Assembly: GCA_030054835.1 (NCBI GenBank)
Contig: JASGVS010000012.1
Location: 1 to 64,000, forward strand
Reading direction: 5' to 3'
DNA length: 64,000 nt
Origin: UBA3910 sp002391465
Lineage (GTDB): Bacteria; Bacillota; Limnochordia; Darwinibacteriales; Darwinibacteriaceae
Positions 9,201 to 17,784 of the stretch are shown here, in pieces. Under the pieces are notes generated by a model that saw nothing but the letters and a program-made list of their open reading frames with translations, searched no databases and was not told where the DNA came from. Position 1 is the first letter of the stretch, and every line of letters starts with the position of its first letter. Made by a program: the position numbers and the translations under genes.

Positions 9201-11657
9201 TTTGCTGTACAGGTAACAGAGGAATACATGCCCAACGCCTACCTTTCGGTCATGGTTCTTCAGCCCCATGAGCGGGCCAATGACCTACCCGTGCGGCTGT
9301 ATGGTATTGCCCCGCTTCACGTGAAAAGCGCAGAGACTGAAATCAAGATTGGGCTTGATCTGCCAGAGTTAATCCGCCCAGAGGAGAAATTCACTGTCAA
9401 GATCCAGACGGAAAACAAACAGCCAGTCCAGTTCACCTTGGCCGTAGTGGATGAAGGTCTGCTGAATATCACGGGCTTTAGGACGCCCGATCCCCATGGG
9501 CATTTCTTTGCCAAGCAGAGGCTGTTAACCAGAAATTACGATAACTTCGCCGATGTGATCGACTTTACTTTCGGTTACCTAGATAACGTGTTCACAGTGG
9601 GAGGCGGCGAAGAAGCTGATTACCAAGAGATGCAGGTGCCGAAGCAGGATGAGCTCCGCTTTAGGGCGGTAAGCCTCTTTGTGGGACCCATGGAGACTGA
9701 CGAAAACGGCTACGCCGAAGTTGAGCTGGAGCTCCCCAACTACATGGGCAGCGTGAGGGTAATGGTGGTTGCGGCAGCAGGCGGCTGTTACGGCAGTGCG
9801 GAGCAGACTGTCCCAGTCAAAGCACCCCTGATGGTACTACCTACCCTGCCCAGGGTTCTCCGTCCCGGTGATCAGATTACCGTGCCAGTAACTGTGTTTG
9901 CCCTGGCAGAAGATATAGGTGTGGTTGAGGTTGCCTTGCTAGCAGATGGTCCGGTTGAGATCATTGGCCCCCGCAGACAACTCATCGGTTTTGGCGGCGA
10001 GGGTACGGCTGAGATCACTTTCCAGTTGGCCGCCCTGGCTGAGATGGGCACAGCAGACATAGTGGTTCAGGCTGTCTCAACCGGAAACGGTTACCTCAGC
10101 CAGGATCGGACTGCGCTGCCCATTAGGGCCGCCAGCCCATACATCTTCCTCAGCCAAGAGCAGTTGGCCGGCTCAGCCGAGACGGTGACCTTTACCGCAC
10201 CACCGCCCGGCATACCAGGTACGGATCGGCTCCAGGTGTCCATTTCACCTTGGCGGGGCCTGAACATTGAACACCGGCTCCAGTGGTTGATTCGCTATCC
10301 CTATCTCTGCTTGGAGCAGACCACATCGGCCGCTTTTCCCCAGCTCTATCTGCCCTATTTGGTGCAGCTGGAAATGGAGAAGTTGGAGGAGATCGATGAG
10401 AATGTCAATGCGGCAATTGGCAGGATGCGGGAGTATCAGCTTATGAGCGGCGGTTTTGCCTATTGGCCGGGTGACGGGGTACCTGAGCTCTGGTCTACCA
10501 ACTACGCCGGTCACTTCCTGCTGGAGGCAAAAAGCAGGGGATACCATGTGCCGGATGATATCCTGGCGGGCTGGGTCAAGTTCCAGCGAGAAGCGGCAAG
10601 AGCCAATGCGGGCACCAGGCATACGAGAGCTTATCGCCTCTACTTACTCGCCCTTGCGGACAGCCCCGAATTGAGCGCCATGAACTACATGCGGGAAAGC
10701 GAGCTTGATCGGCTCAGCAGCTTAGAGAAACATCTCCTAGCTGCCGCTTACTGGACAGCTGGATACCCCGAAACGGCAGATACAATCCTGGTCCAAGCTG
10801 AACTCGATGTGGCGGATCAGACGGAACGGGAAGCCACCTTTGGTTCAACCCTTAGGGATCTGGCCATGCTGCTGGACAGCTTGGTTGTGGTAGGTGATTA
10901 CGAGCGTAGTGCGCCTCTTTATGAGCACATTGCTGGGGAGTTGGCTTCTAATCGGTGGTATTCTACTCAGACAACTGCCTATGGTTTGCTGGCGGTGAGC
11001 AGGTATATCTCTGACCTGAGTGAAGAACTGCCCAGCCTGAGAGGTGATCTCGTCGTAGACGGCGAGGTTATTCCGTTAACAGCGGAGGGGACGGCTGTAG
11101 TTGTTCCCCTGCCCCATGAAGCGGAACAGATCGCCTTTACGAACAAGACAGATGTACCACTCTTTGTGACTCTCACTTGGGAGGGGATCCCGGAGTCCAA
11201 GGATCTAAAACCGGAACAGAACAAGCTGAGGTTGAGCGTGAACTATTTTGATCGGGAAGGTCGCCAGATGGATGTATCCCAGCTTGGGCAGGGTACCGAG
11301 TTTTATGCCCTGTATCGGGTCAGCCAAGAAGGACATGAAGATCTGAGCGAAGTGGCTTTGGTGCAGGTCCTGCCTGCCGGATGGGAGATTGAAAATGTAA
11401 GGCTTCTAGGCGGCCGCCTGCCCGAATGGACGGAAGAGTACAACCTTGGTCAGGAGGAGTTTCTTGATCTGCGCGATGACCGGGTGATGTGGTTTTTCGA
11501 CATGTACGGCTGGGTGGAAGAGTACTGCTTCCTGGTGAAACTCAATGCGGTCACTGTGGGTAAATTCACACTTCCCCCCACGCTGTTAGAAGCGATGTAT
11601 GACAATGAGTACAAAGTGGTGACTGAAGGCAGCGTAGTAGAGGTGTTGGCCAGGTGA
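6234..11657 (+). CDS. bacterial alpha-2-macroglobulin family protein with thioester
   Basis: Very large exported protein (about 1807 residues) that traps proteases by a bait region and a reactive thioester. The N-terminus has one hydrophobic segment (about residues 8-24) with no lipobox, so it is probably a membrane-anchored extracytoplasmic protein. MG-type beta-sandwich modules follow. The thioester motif CLEQ is intact, with Cys at about residue 1359 and Gln at 1362, followed by an alpha-helical thioester domain. The ATG at 6234 is preferred over 6216 because GGGAGAGG lies just before it. Its stop overlaps the GTG of pbpC in GTGA, matching the yfhM-pbpC pairing of Gram-negative bacteria, where the inhibitor is thought to work with PBP1C as a defence when the wall is breached. 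Confidence 0.93.
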   Translation: MSQERLKKIALWCAAVLLFVVLVTGGRTVFRDFGAASVVGKSAEITHVTAGIIEADTLIAVRFSLPQVGEDSIGKPLTKSPFAFSPEIKGTAYWEDVQTLVFKPAEPLYTREDYTGTLTLEGGEMLNLAFSTRGQGLTEASGHFVPAPQGGEGQVYFTGTLTFSERVDQALLRDNLRLKLGDRLLPYNLQTTDKLSYQIRSEELERYPEHYRVLEVELKGGPLGLAKDLKFDHVLTPLASVLEVVHIAEEKAGDFSRLRITFSDELATGRDYKGYLNITPAVDFSVQATGNQLLLTGEFRPREKYSIEFFPGLESVHGRKLDAASQYLWEVQISDLKPAVEFIDGGIILTSTAPKRIAFRTMNVNRLRLQVKKVTEDNLLAFYEENAYRPSTYAFDEYNRYHFLRHGEVIEDRIIEIGSETNRWIRSELDLSKVLEAHGNALYVIQLNFDETQALYFPPEMERWEIWDQVALRGQTVKHVIVSDVGITAKEMLGDLHVFVTNLLTAEPIPQAVVILKDNDGGVLSLELSDEQGLASLKSHQDGRYIEVWAGEMGALMNLPASRLNTAIFDTGGVQKQDGIDAFIYSERGVYRPGDLINLSAIIRNEDHTFPDHHPVTWRIYNSRDQLIYEETSTTGRDGFYSCSFPTATNAPTGNWQAQLQVGGRIFRHDLKIEEIVPYRLRVDADVTVPEVKSSDDAVEFTLRSQYLFGAPAAGLESESTIYLEPYAKTFPAYTNFTFDNPTVGFITQERSFRLKLDDAGQARLVWDLPQIGTVPSALRLRVESKVFESGGRAVPYTMLVPVEHYSSYVGIRQLADADLGMGDAADFTIVHLTSEGEPIAASELEYTMYRLRRYWWWEYSSEADFRRYFKQNEQLVVAATGQLKTDEKGLAQLAYQPEDYGEIILEVKDPVGGHSAAYFFRAYWWGEGAESSTPAALTLKLDKEYYVPGDTARVKLAAPIGSKALVTVEKEGKLLEHRWYQVDRAEMEFAVQVTEEYMPNAYLSVMVLQPHERANDLPVRLYGIAPLHVKSAETEIKIGLDLPELIRPEEKFTVKIQTENKQPVQFTLAVVDEGLLNITGFRTPDPHGHFFAKQRLLTRNYDNFADVIDFTFGYLDNVFTVGGGEEADYQEMQVPKQDELRFRAVSLFVGPMETDENGYAEVELELPNYMGSVRVMVVAAAGGCYGSAEQTVPVKAPLMVLPTLPRVLRPGDQITVPVTVFALAEDIGVVEVALLADGPVEIIGPRRQLIGFGGEGTAEITFQLAALAEMGTADIVVQAVSTGNGYLSQDRTALPIRAASPYIFLSQEQLAGSAETVTFTAPPPGIPGTDRLQVSISPWRGLNIEHRLQWLIRYPYLCLEQTTSAAFPQLYLPYLVQLEMEKLEEIDENVNAAIGRMREYQLMSGGFAYWPGDGVPELWSTNYAGHFLLEAKSRGYHVPDDILAGWVKFQREAARANAGTRHTRAYRLYLLALADSPELSAMNYMRESELDRLSSLEKHLLAAAYWTAGYPETADTILVQAELDVADQTEREATFGSTLRDLAMLLDSLVVVGDYERSAPLYEHIAGELASNRWYSTQTTAYGLLAVSRYISDLSEELPSLRGDLVVDGEVIPLTAEGTAVVVPLPHEAEQIAFTNKTDVPLFVTLTWEGIPESKDLKPEQNKLRLSVNYFDREGRQMDVSQLGQGTEFYALYRVSQEGHEDLSEVALVQVLPAGWEIENVRLLGGRLPEWTEEYNLGQEEFLDLRDDRVMWFFDMYGWVEEYCFLVKLNAVTVGKFTLPPTLLEAMYDNEYKVVTEGSVVEVLAR

Positions 11658-13963
11658 AACTGAACAAGGGACTCCTTGTCAGCTCAATAGTGCTCCTTGT
11701 ACTGCTGACCGGATTTGTCCGGCTCAGCCGGATCCCAGAGCCCTTGTTTCCCAGTGACTACAGCAAAATGGTGCTGGCGGAGGACGGGCAGATTCTGCGC
11801 GTCTTCCTGAACGGACAGGAACAGTGGATTCTTCCTCCGGACGAAGGGGAGATCCCTGCAAAACTGCGGACAGCCGTACTTCACTACGAGGATAAGCGGT
11901 TTGAGAGCCACTGGGGTGTGGATCCATTGGCGCTAGTTCGTGCGTTGTGGCAGAACATGACCCGGGGTGGACGCATCAGCGGCGCCAGCACCATTACTAT
12001 GCAGGTGGCTAGGCTGATGGAACCTAAAGAACGCACGCTTTGGAACAAGCTGCGGGAAATGTGCCAGGCGGTCCGGATCGAGCTGAACTATAGTAAGGAT
12101 CAGATCCTTAAGCTCTATCTGACCCACGCCCCCTATGGTGGAAACATCCTGGGTTATCGGACCGCCAGCCTCCGCTACTTCGGCTGTGAGCCGGCCCAGC
12201 TCAGCTGGGCCCAAGCGGCTACCCTCGCGGTGCTCCCCAATAACCCGGCTAATGTGAACCCCATGCGCAATCCGGAGGAACTGAAAAAGAAGCGGGATTC
12301 ACTTCTACAAAGCCTTTTTGAGGCGGACATTATTACTGCAGAGACCTATCGTTTAGCAGTGGCGGAGCCTGTACCCACTGGACAGCTGCCCTTTCCCCTG
12401 GCAGCACCCCATTTGGCGGAGAGGCTTGCCCTAAGCTCTGAGGAGAATGTACTCCTCACAACAATTGATCTGGATGTTCAGGTTAGGGCTGAGGGGTTGG
12501 TTAAGGCTTACATGGACGGCCTGAGTAAGGTTGGAGTGGATAACGCAGCTGCCTTGCTTGTCCATACGCCCAGCGGGGAGGTGAAGGCTTACGTCGCTTC
12601 CCAGGACTATTTTGCTGACGAAAAACTAGGCAAGATTGATGGGGTTCGGATGCGCAGATCCACTGGCTCCACCCTGAAGCCGTTCTTGTTTGCCCTGGCC
12701 ATGGATGCAGGTTTGATTGTACGGGAAAGCGTGCTTTTGGATATTCCCACCAGCTACGGCGGCTATTCTCCCTACAACGCGGATCACAGCTTCAGCGGCA
12801 TCGTCCGGGCAGACACTGCCCTGATCCGCTCCCTCAACGTGCCCGCAGTCCAACTCCTGCACGAACTGGGTGTAGAAGATTTTTACTCTTTTCTGCAGAC
12901 GGCGGGTCTAAAGGGAATTAAGGGCACTCCGCAGCAGCATGGCCTATCCCTCGTTCTGGGCAGTGCTTCCGGAAGTCTGTGGGAGTTGGCGGGGTTGTAC
13001 CGGGGTTTGGGCAACTACGGTCTTTTCAGTGACTTGACGGTATTGGCGGGGGAAGAGAGGGAGGAGGTTAGGCTTCTTTCCAGGGGCTCCAGCTACCTAG
13101 TTCTGGAGACACTTAAAGACGTGACTCGACCCAAGACCGAGTATTTCTGGCAGGAGTTCCAATCCAGCGCGCCGTTGGCATGGAAAACTGGAACGAGCTA
13201 CGGTGGAAGTGATGCCTGGGCAGTGGGAGTTTCCCCTGAGTGGACCATTGCCGTTTGGACCGGGAATTTCAGCGGTGGGGAAATCAAGGATTTGAGCGGA
13301 ATTGATGCCGCGGCACCTCTGCTCTTCCAGCTCTTTGCCATGCTGCCCAAAAGCCCCCAGTATTATTGGTTCAGTCCCCCCGGGGAGGATCTGACTGTGG
13401 TGGCGGTTTCTGCCCAGACGGGTTATAGGCTTAAGGAAGGCGGGGGAGAGCTGGTGGAAGTACTTGCCCCTGCCTCTGCTGAGCCCCTACGTTATTCGCC
13501 CTATGAGAGGACGCTGTATGTAAACGGCAGTGAAACGCTGCAGGTCTGCTCCCTGTGCTGGGACCGGAATGATCTAAAAAGGGCGGAAAGGGTCATCTAT
13601 CCGCCCCTAGTTAATGCTTATCTGAGGGAAAAGGGCTTGCAGTATACTGTCCCGCCCCATAATCCCGCCTGTCCCGCTGCCCAGCAGGGGGAAAACCCCA
13701 TCCATTTTGTCAGGCCCCAGGCCGGTACTAAACTGGTTGTACCCAGGGATGACATTGGGGACTACCAGAAGGTGCGCTTGGAGGCCGCCCATCAGCAGCC
13801 GGGCAGCAGGCTCTACTGGTATCTCAACAACTCCTATCTGGGGAGCACAAACGGAAGGCATGAAATGCTCATCACCCCAGAAACGGGCTGGCACAGCCTC
13901 TATGTGGTTGATGAAGTGGGCAACGAACGGGCCGTTACCTTCTACGCTGAACGCAGCTCCTAG
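11654..13963 (+). CDS. pbpC: penicillin-binding protein 1C (bifunctional glycosyltransferase/transpeptidase)
   Basis: Class A PBP of 769 residues. A signal anchor lies at about residues 8-23. The GT51 glycosyltransferase has EDKRFESHWGVD with catalytic Glu79 and the GASTITMQ motif. The transpeptidase has STLK (Ser339, Lys342), SLN and KTGTSYGGSDAW (Lys511). The C-terminus, about residues 690-769, matches the BiPBP_C beta domain that marks PBP1C. The start is a GTG overlapping the alpha-2-macroglobulin stop, with GAGGTG about ten bases upstream, so the two are translationally coupled. It polymerises peptidoglycan at the outer face of the membrane. Confidence 0.95.
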   Translation: MKLNKGLLVSSIVLLVLLTGFVRLSRIPEPLFPSDYSKMVLAEDGQILRVFLNGQEQWILPPDEGEIPAKLRTAVLHYEDKRFESHWGVDPLALVRALWQNMTRGGRISGASTITMQVARLMEPKERTLWNKLREMCQAVRIELNYSKDQILKLYLTHAPYGGNILGYRTASLRYFGCEPAQLSWAQAATLAVLPNNPANVNPMRNPEELKKKRDSLLQSLFEADIITAETYRLAVAEPVPTGQLPFPLAAPHLAERLALSSEENVLLTTIDLDVQVRAEGLVKAYMDGLSKVGVDNAAALLVHTPSGEVKAYVASQDYFADEKLGKIDGVRMRRSTGSTLKPFLFALAMDAGLIVRESVLLDIPTSYGGYSPYNADHSFSGIVRADTALIRSLNVPAVQLLHELGVEDFYSFLQTAGLKGIKGTPQQHGLSLVLGSASGSLWELAGLYRGLGNYGLFSDLTVLAGEEREEVRLLSRGSSYLVLETLKDVTRPKTEYFWQEFQSSAPLAWKTGTSYGGSDAWAVGVSPEWTIAVWTGNFSGGEIKDLSGIDAAAPLLFQLFAMLPKSPQYYWFSPPGEDLTVVAVSAQTGYRLKEGGGELVEVLAPASAEPLRYSPYERTLYVNGSETLQVCSLCWDRNDLKRAERVIYPPLVNAYLREKGLQYTVPPHNPACPAAQQGENPIHFVRPQAGTKLVVPRDDIGDYQKVRLEAAHQQPGSRLYWYLNNSYLGSTNGRHEMLITPETGWHSLYVVDEVGNERAVTFYAERSS

Positions 13964-14800
13964 CTAGAGGATGCGGGATATTTGGGTCAGTTTTTCCACC
14001 ACTAACGTCACATCCTGCATGGTAGCTGAAATCTCCTCGGAAGCTGCAGCCTGGTCCGCACCGATCTGTTCGGTTTGACGGGTGTGGTCCGCAACCGCTT
14101 TGAACAGCTCCCGCAGCTCCTTGAGAATGCCTTCAATCTCCTTGGTTGAAGCGGAGGTGTTATCTGCCAGTTTACGGATTTCCTCTGCAACTACGCCGAA
14201 TCCCCGCCCATGGTCACCAGCTCTAGCCGCTTCAATTGCCGCGTTTAAGCCTAAGAGGTTGGTCTCCGAGGCTACACCCCGGATCAGGGCCAGGATTTCA
14301 TCTGTCTTTTTCAAATTTTCTTCTGCCCGGCCCATAACGTTAGTCAGCTCAACCTGGGCTTCGCTCAAGGCAGCTGCAGATGCGGCCAGCTCCTCCGAAC
14401 TGGCGCTTGTCTCTTGGATACTGGCGGCAAGTTGATGGGCAATATCCAAAAGTTCGTTTTGGGCAGAAAGGTCAATGCCCACATTGAGGGTGCCTATAAC
14501 GTTTTGGGTGTTGTCCCGAACAGGGACAATTACCGCCTTAAAGGGAAAGCCATAGGCCTGGTGGGGCACCTCGTCTATCAGGACCTGCCCCGTTTGAAAG
14601 GCAACGAGGGTGGGATCTGCTGCCGGGATGGGCATACCCTTGGCCACCCGTACGTCGATCTTTTGGCCTGGGTAGTAGGCAATGAACTCTTTCCCATCGG
14701 TCACTGCGGCCATGCAGTCCAGGGGAAAGAGGGTGTTAAAGAACTGGGCAGTATAAGCTAGTGCATTGAGAATTTCGTCTTTTGTTTCGTAGGTTATCAT
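13964..14800 (-). CDS. soluble methyl-accepting chemotaxis-type signal transducer
   Basis: About 278 residues with no membrane segment, similar in size and layout to the soluble Bacillus chemoreceptor YfmS. The N-terminal 110 residues look like a small alpha/beta sensor domain ending in AVIVPVRDNTQNVIGTLNVG, as in cache or PAS-like folds. The rest is a short coiled-coil MCP signalling domain with the tip ETNLLGLNAAIEAARAGD and GRGFGVVAEEIRKLA. The start is uncertain: AAGGG lies 12 bases before the ATG at 14800, and a GTG at 14812 or TTG at 14809 is also in frame. The gene ends directly against the convergent pbpC stop. Confidence 0.85.
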   Translation of the reverse strand: MITYETKDEILNALAYTAQFFNTLFPLDCMAAVTDGKEFIAYYPGQKIDVRVAKGMPIPAADPTLVAFQTGQVLIDEVPHQAYGFPFKAVIVPVRDNTQNVIGTLNVGIDLSAQNELLDIAHQLAASIQETSASSEELAASAAALSEAQVELTNVMGRAEENLKKTDEILALIRGVASETNLLGLNAAIEAARAGDHGRGFGVVAEEIRKLADNTSASTKEIEGILKELRELFKAVADHTRQTEQIGADQAAASEEISATMQDVTLVVEKLTQISRIL

Positions 14801-15015
14801 TAATAGCAACACACCCTTCGGTTTGCAATAGCAGTTAATTCCATTTTATAAAAGAAAACCCTGCTTACCGCAGGCTGTTTTTCTCAGGGAAAGGCGGCAC
14901 AGCGGATTATTCCCAGCCAAAAGGCAGGGAAATAACGGCAAGTGCTGAACATTTAAGCGGAATAAGATTAGCGTTTACTGCTTAGTGTTACAATTTATTG
15001 GAGGAGGTCAATGCT

Positions 15016-16203
15016 TTGGGAAATGTACACGAGCTGGGTTTCCTGCGGGAAAAAATTGAAGAACTGAAAGAACAAGGGGTATACAGGCAGCTGCCGGTAT
15101 TGGCAGGGGGCAATGACCCTGAAATTGTTCTGAACGGCAGAAAGGTGATAAACCTATCGTCCAACAACTATCTGGGCTTTGCCAACCATCCTCGCCTGAA
15201 GCGGGCGGCCATCGATGCCATTGAAAAATACGGGGCGGGGGCCGGTGCAGTGCGCACCATCGTGGGTAACATGACAATCCACGAAGAACTGGAAGAGATT
15301 TTAGCCCAATTCAAACGGGAAGAAGCGGTCTTCATCTACCAGTCCGGCTTCAACTGCAACATGGGCACCATTCAGGCGGTAACTGAAAGGGGCGACCTCA
15401 TCCTCTCGGACGAGCTGAACCACGCTTCCATCATTGACGGTGTCCGCTTGAGCAGGGCTGACAAGGCCATTTTCCGCCATGGGGATATGAACCACCTAGA
15501 AGAGATCCTCAAAACAGAGCGGGATAAATACAAAAACATCTTGATTATTACGGACGGCGTTTTCAGTATGGACGGCGACATTGCCCCCCTGCCAGATATT
15601 GTGGAACTGGCGGAGAAATACGGGGCGATGACTTATGTGGACGATGCCCATGGCTCAGGTGTTTTAGGCGAATCGGGCCGTGGAACTGTTGACCACTTCT
15701 CGCTCCAGGGTCGGGTGGATTTCACCATGGGCACCCTCTCCAAAGCGATCGGTGTTGTGGGTGGCTACGTGGCCGGTTCCAAGGTGATGTACGAGTGGTT
15801 GAGCCACCGGGCTAGACCCGTACTCTTCAGCACAACGATGCCCCCGTCTGCAGCAGGTGCTATCATCGAGGCCATTAAAATGCTGATGGAGACCACCGAG
15901 TACACTGATCGCCTCTGGGATAACGCGAAACATTTCAAGGAGAAAATGAATGCCCTGGGCTTTAACACGGGCAACAGCCAGACGCCCATCACTCCCGTCA
16001 TTATCGGCGATGAAGGTAAAACGATGGAGTTCAGCCGTAAACTATTGGAAAACGGTGTGTTTGTCTCTGGTATTGTGTTCCCCACAGTGCCCGTGGGTAC
16101 TGGTCGAGTAAGGTGTATGGTTACCGCTGGCCACAGCAAGGAACAGCTCGATCAAGCTGTCGAGGTCTTTGCCAAAGTGGGCCGGGAAATGGGTATCATT
16201 TAG
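15016..16203 (+). CDS. kbl: glycine C-acetyltransferase (2-amino-3-ketobutyrate CoA ligase)
   Basis: PLP-dependent alpha-oxoamine synthase family enzyme of about 395 residues that converts 2-amino-3-oxobutyrate and CoA to glycine and acetyl-CoA in threonine breakdown. Visible motifs are NNYLGFANHPRL, the substrate-site DDAHGSGVLGESGRGT and the PLP lysine in GTLSKAIGVVGGY (Lys243). The TTG at 15016 is the best start because GGAGGAGG lies eight bases upstream; the TTG at 14998 lies before that site. 8-amino-7-oxononanoate synthase is a close relative, but the N-terminal and active-site wording fit Kbl better. No threonine dehydrogenase gene is adjacent, so the family assignment rests on sequence alone. 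Confidence 0.85.
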   Translation: MGNVHELGFLREKIEELKEQGVYRQLPVLAGGNDPEIVLNGRKVINLSSNNYLGFANHPRLKRAAIDAIEKYGAGAGAVRTIVGNMTIHEELEEILAQFKREEAVFIYQSGFNCNMGTIQAVTERGDLILSDELNHASIIDGVRLSRADKAIFRHGDMNHLEEILKTERDKYKNILIITDGVFSMDGDIAPLPDIVELAEKYGAMTYVDDAHGSGVLGESGRGTVDHFSLQGRVDFTMGTLSKAIGVVGGYVAGSKVMYEWLSHRARPVLFSTTMPPSAAGAIIEAIKMLMETTEYTDRLWDNAKHFKEKMNALGFNTGNSQTPITPVIIGDEGKTMEFSRKLLENGVFVSGIVFPTVPVGTGRVRCMVTAGHSKEQLDQAVEVFAKVGREMGII

Positions 16204-16214
16204 ACGTAGAGATG

Positions 16215-16246
16215 AAAAAGCCAGGCGGTGAGCCTGGCTTTTTTGA
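16215..16246. terminator. bidirectional terminator between kbl and glutamate dehydrogenase
   Basis: AGCCAGGC (16219-16226) pairs with GCCTGGCT (16232-16239), flanked by AAAAA on the left and TTTTTT on the right, so it can stop both convergent genes. Confidence 0.85.
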
Positions 16247-16267
16247 TCCGTTGATAATTGTTGCTGG

Positions 16268-17530
16268 CTAAAACGGCCTTCCCCTCAGCTTGCTGGCTGT
16301 GACGATTCGGTCTAACGCTAACATATAAGCGCCCATGCGCATAGACGAATTGTATTTCTGCGCCATATTCCAAACATCCTCAAAGGACTTGACCATGAGA
16401 TTCTCCAAACGCCGGTTCACCTTATCCTCATCCCAGCTGAAATTCTGGAGATTCTGCTGCCATTCGAAGTAGGAAACGGCTACCCCTCCCGAGTTGGCCA
16501 GGATATCCGGCACCACCGGGATTCCCCTTTCTTCAAGGATTAGATCCCCTTCATAAGTAGTCGGTCCGTTTGCCCCTTCCACAATCAGGCGGGCCTGGGT
16601 TTTGCGGGCTATATCCTCCGTGATCTGATTCCCCAGTGCAGCCGGGATCAGAATATCCACGGGCATGGTGAGGAGCTCCTCGTTACCGATCCGCTTCAGA
16701 CCTGGCGTGTCGTAGTCTTTCAGCAGACGTCCCCGTTCGGTTCGGAGGAAACCGATCACCTCTTCAATGTCAAGGCCATCTTCGTGATAGATTCCACCCG
16801 AAACGTCGCTGATAGCCACCACTTTACAGCCCTCTCGGTGCAGGAAGAGGGCGGCCGTTCCGCCTACGTTACCTGCGCCCTGTACTGCCACTGTTGCCCC
16901 TTTTAAACTACGGTTCAGTTTCTGGGACATTGCTTTGGCCATGAGGGTAATACCTTTACCGGTGGATTCCGTTCTGCCTAGCGAACCGCCTACCGCCACC
17001 GGTTTACCTGTGACTACAGCAGGTGTAAGCCGACCCCTGAGGATGCTGTAGGTGTCCATAAACCAAGCCATCACCTCTGGATTAGTGTTCAGATCCGGCG
17101 CAGGAACGTCGATGTGGGGTCCAACAATGGGGTAGAGGAGTGTGGCGTATTTCCTGGTTAATCTCTCCATTTCCCCCTTGGAAAGCTTGGTTGCATCAAC
17201 TGCCACACCACCCTTGCCGCCGCCGTAGGGAATATCAGCTACCGCACACTTAAAGGTCATCATGGCCGCTAAGGCCTTAATTTCGTTCATATCAACCGCT
17301 TGATGGTAGCGGATGCCGCCTTTGTAAGGACCCCGCACGCCCGAGTGCTGTACCCGGTAACCTTGGAAGACCTTAGTTGAGCCGTCATCCATCGTTAAGG
17401 GGATGGAAACCTGCATTTCCCGCTCGGGATATTTCAGAGTTATATAATCATCTTCGTTAAGGCCCAAAAGCTGCGCTGCCCGCTCCATTGTCTGCAGCAC
17501 TTCTTGATACGGGTTGAATTTTTTTGTCAT
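16268..17530 (-). CDS. Glu/Leu/Phe/Val dehydrogenase family, probable glutamate dehydrogenase
   Basis: Cytoplasmic oxidoreductase of about 420 residues that interconverts glutamate with 2-oxoglutarate and ammonia. The substrate-binding N-terminal domain has GPYKGGIRYH and the PYGGGKGGV motif with the catalytic lysine region. The Rossmann domain has VAVQGAGNVGGTAA, and the C-terminus has PDILANSGGVAVSYFEW. Length and wording match the hexameric RocG/GudB type of Bacillota. The ATG at 17530 has GAGGTG six bases upstream, so I prefer it to a GTG at 17539. A strong promoter lies at 17584-17612. Coenzyme preference cannot be decided by eye. Confidence 0.92.
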   Translation of the reverse strand: MTKKFNPYQEVLQTMERAAQLLGLNEDDYITLKYPEREMQVSIPLTMDDGSTKVFQGYRVQHSGVRGPYKGGIRYHQAVDMNEIKALAAMMTFKCAVADIPYGGGKGGVAVDATKLSKGEMERLTRKYATLLYPIVGPHIDVPAPDLNTNPEVMAWFMDTYSILRGRLTPAVVTGKPVAVGGSLGRTESTGKGITLMAKAMSQKLNRSLKGATVAVQGAGNVGGTAALFLHREGCKVVAISDVSGGIYHEDGLDIEEVIGFLRTERGRLLKDYDTPGLKRIGNEELLTMPVDILIPAALGNQITEDIARKTQARLIVEGANGPTTYEGDLILEERGIPVVPDILANSGGVAVSYFEWQQNLQNFSWDEDKVNRRLENLMVKSFEDVWNMAQKYNSSMRMGAYMLALDRIVTASKLRGRPF

Positions 17531-17583
17531 CCTGTTCACCTCGCCTACTTCAATCGATATTCGTGAAAGCGTGCTTATTTATT

Positions 17584-17612
17584 AGCATATAGGTACTTTT
17601 CAGCTATGTCAA
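17584..17612 (-). promoter_or_regulatory. sigma-A promoter of the glutamate dehydrogenase gene
   Basis: On the minus strand TTGACA (17612-17607) and TATGCT (17589-17584) are separated by 17 bases, giving a leader of about 50 bases before the ATG at 17530. Confidence 0.75.
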
Positions 17613-17700
17613 ATGTGATAAACGGCACAAAACAGATTGGGACAATTAAAAAACGTAAACAGCGAGACCTGTGGCGTCGTTGAGTGTTACTTGCGCGGGA

Positions 17701-17760
17701 AAACAGGTATATGTTAAAAAATGTCGAAGGAGGAAAGGGGAATTTCCATAATACCTGTTT
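17701..17760 (+). repeat. perfect 10-base inverted repeat in the leader of the mscS-type gene
   Basis: AAACAGGTAT (17701-17710) and ATACCTGTTT (17751-17760) are perfect complements separated by 40 bases. Inside, GGAAA (17732-17736) can pair with TTTCC (17743-17747). The element ends 24 bases before the ATG at 17785 and could be a leader hairpin or a binding site. Confidence 0.5.
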
Positions 17761-17784
17761 GGAAACTGAAGGAGGGAAAATTAA

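Noticed and set aside
14848..14885. Terminator hairpin in the region between the soluble chemoreceptor and kbl
   Set aside because: The stem CCTGC/GCAGG is only five base pairs and lies upstream of both divergent genes, so it has no transcript to terminate.
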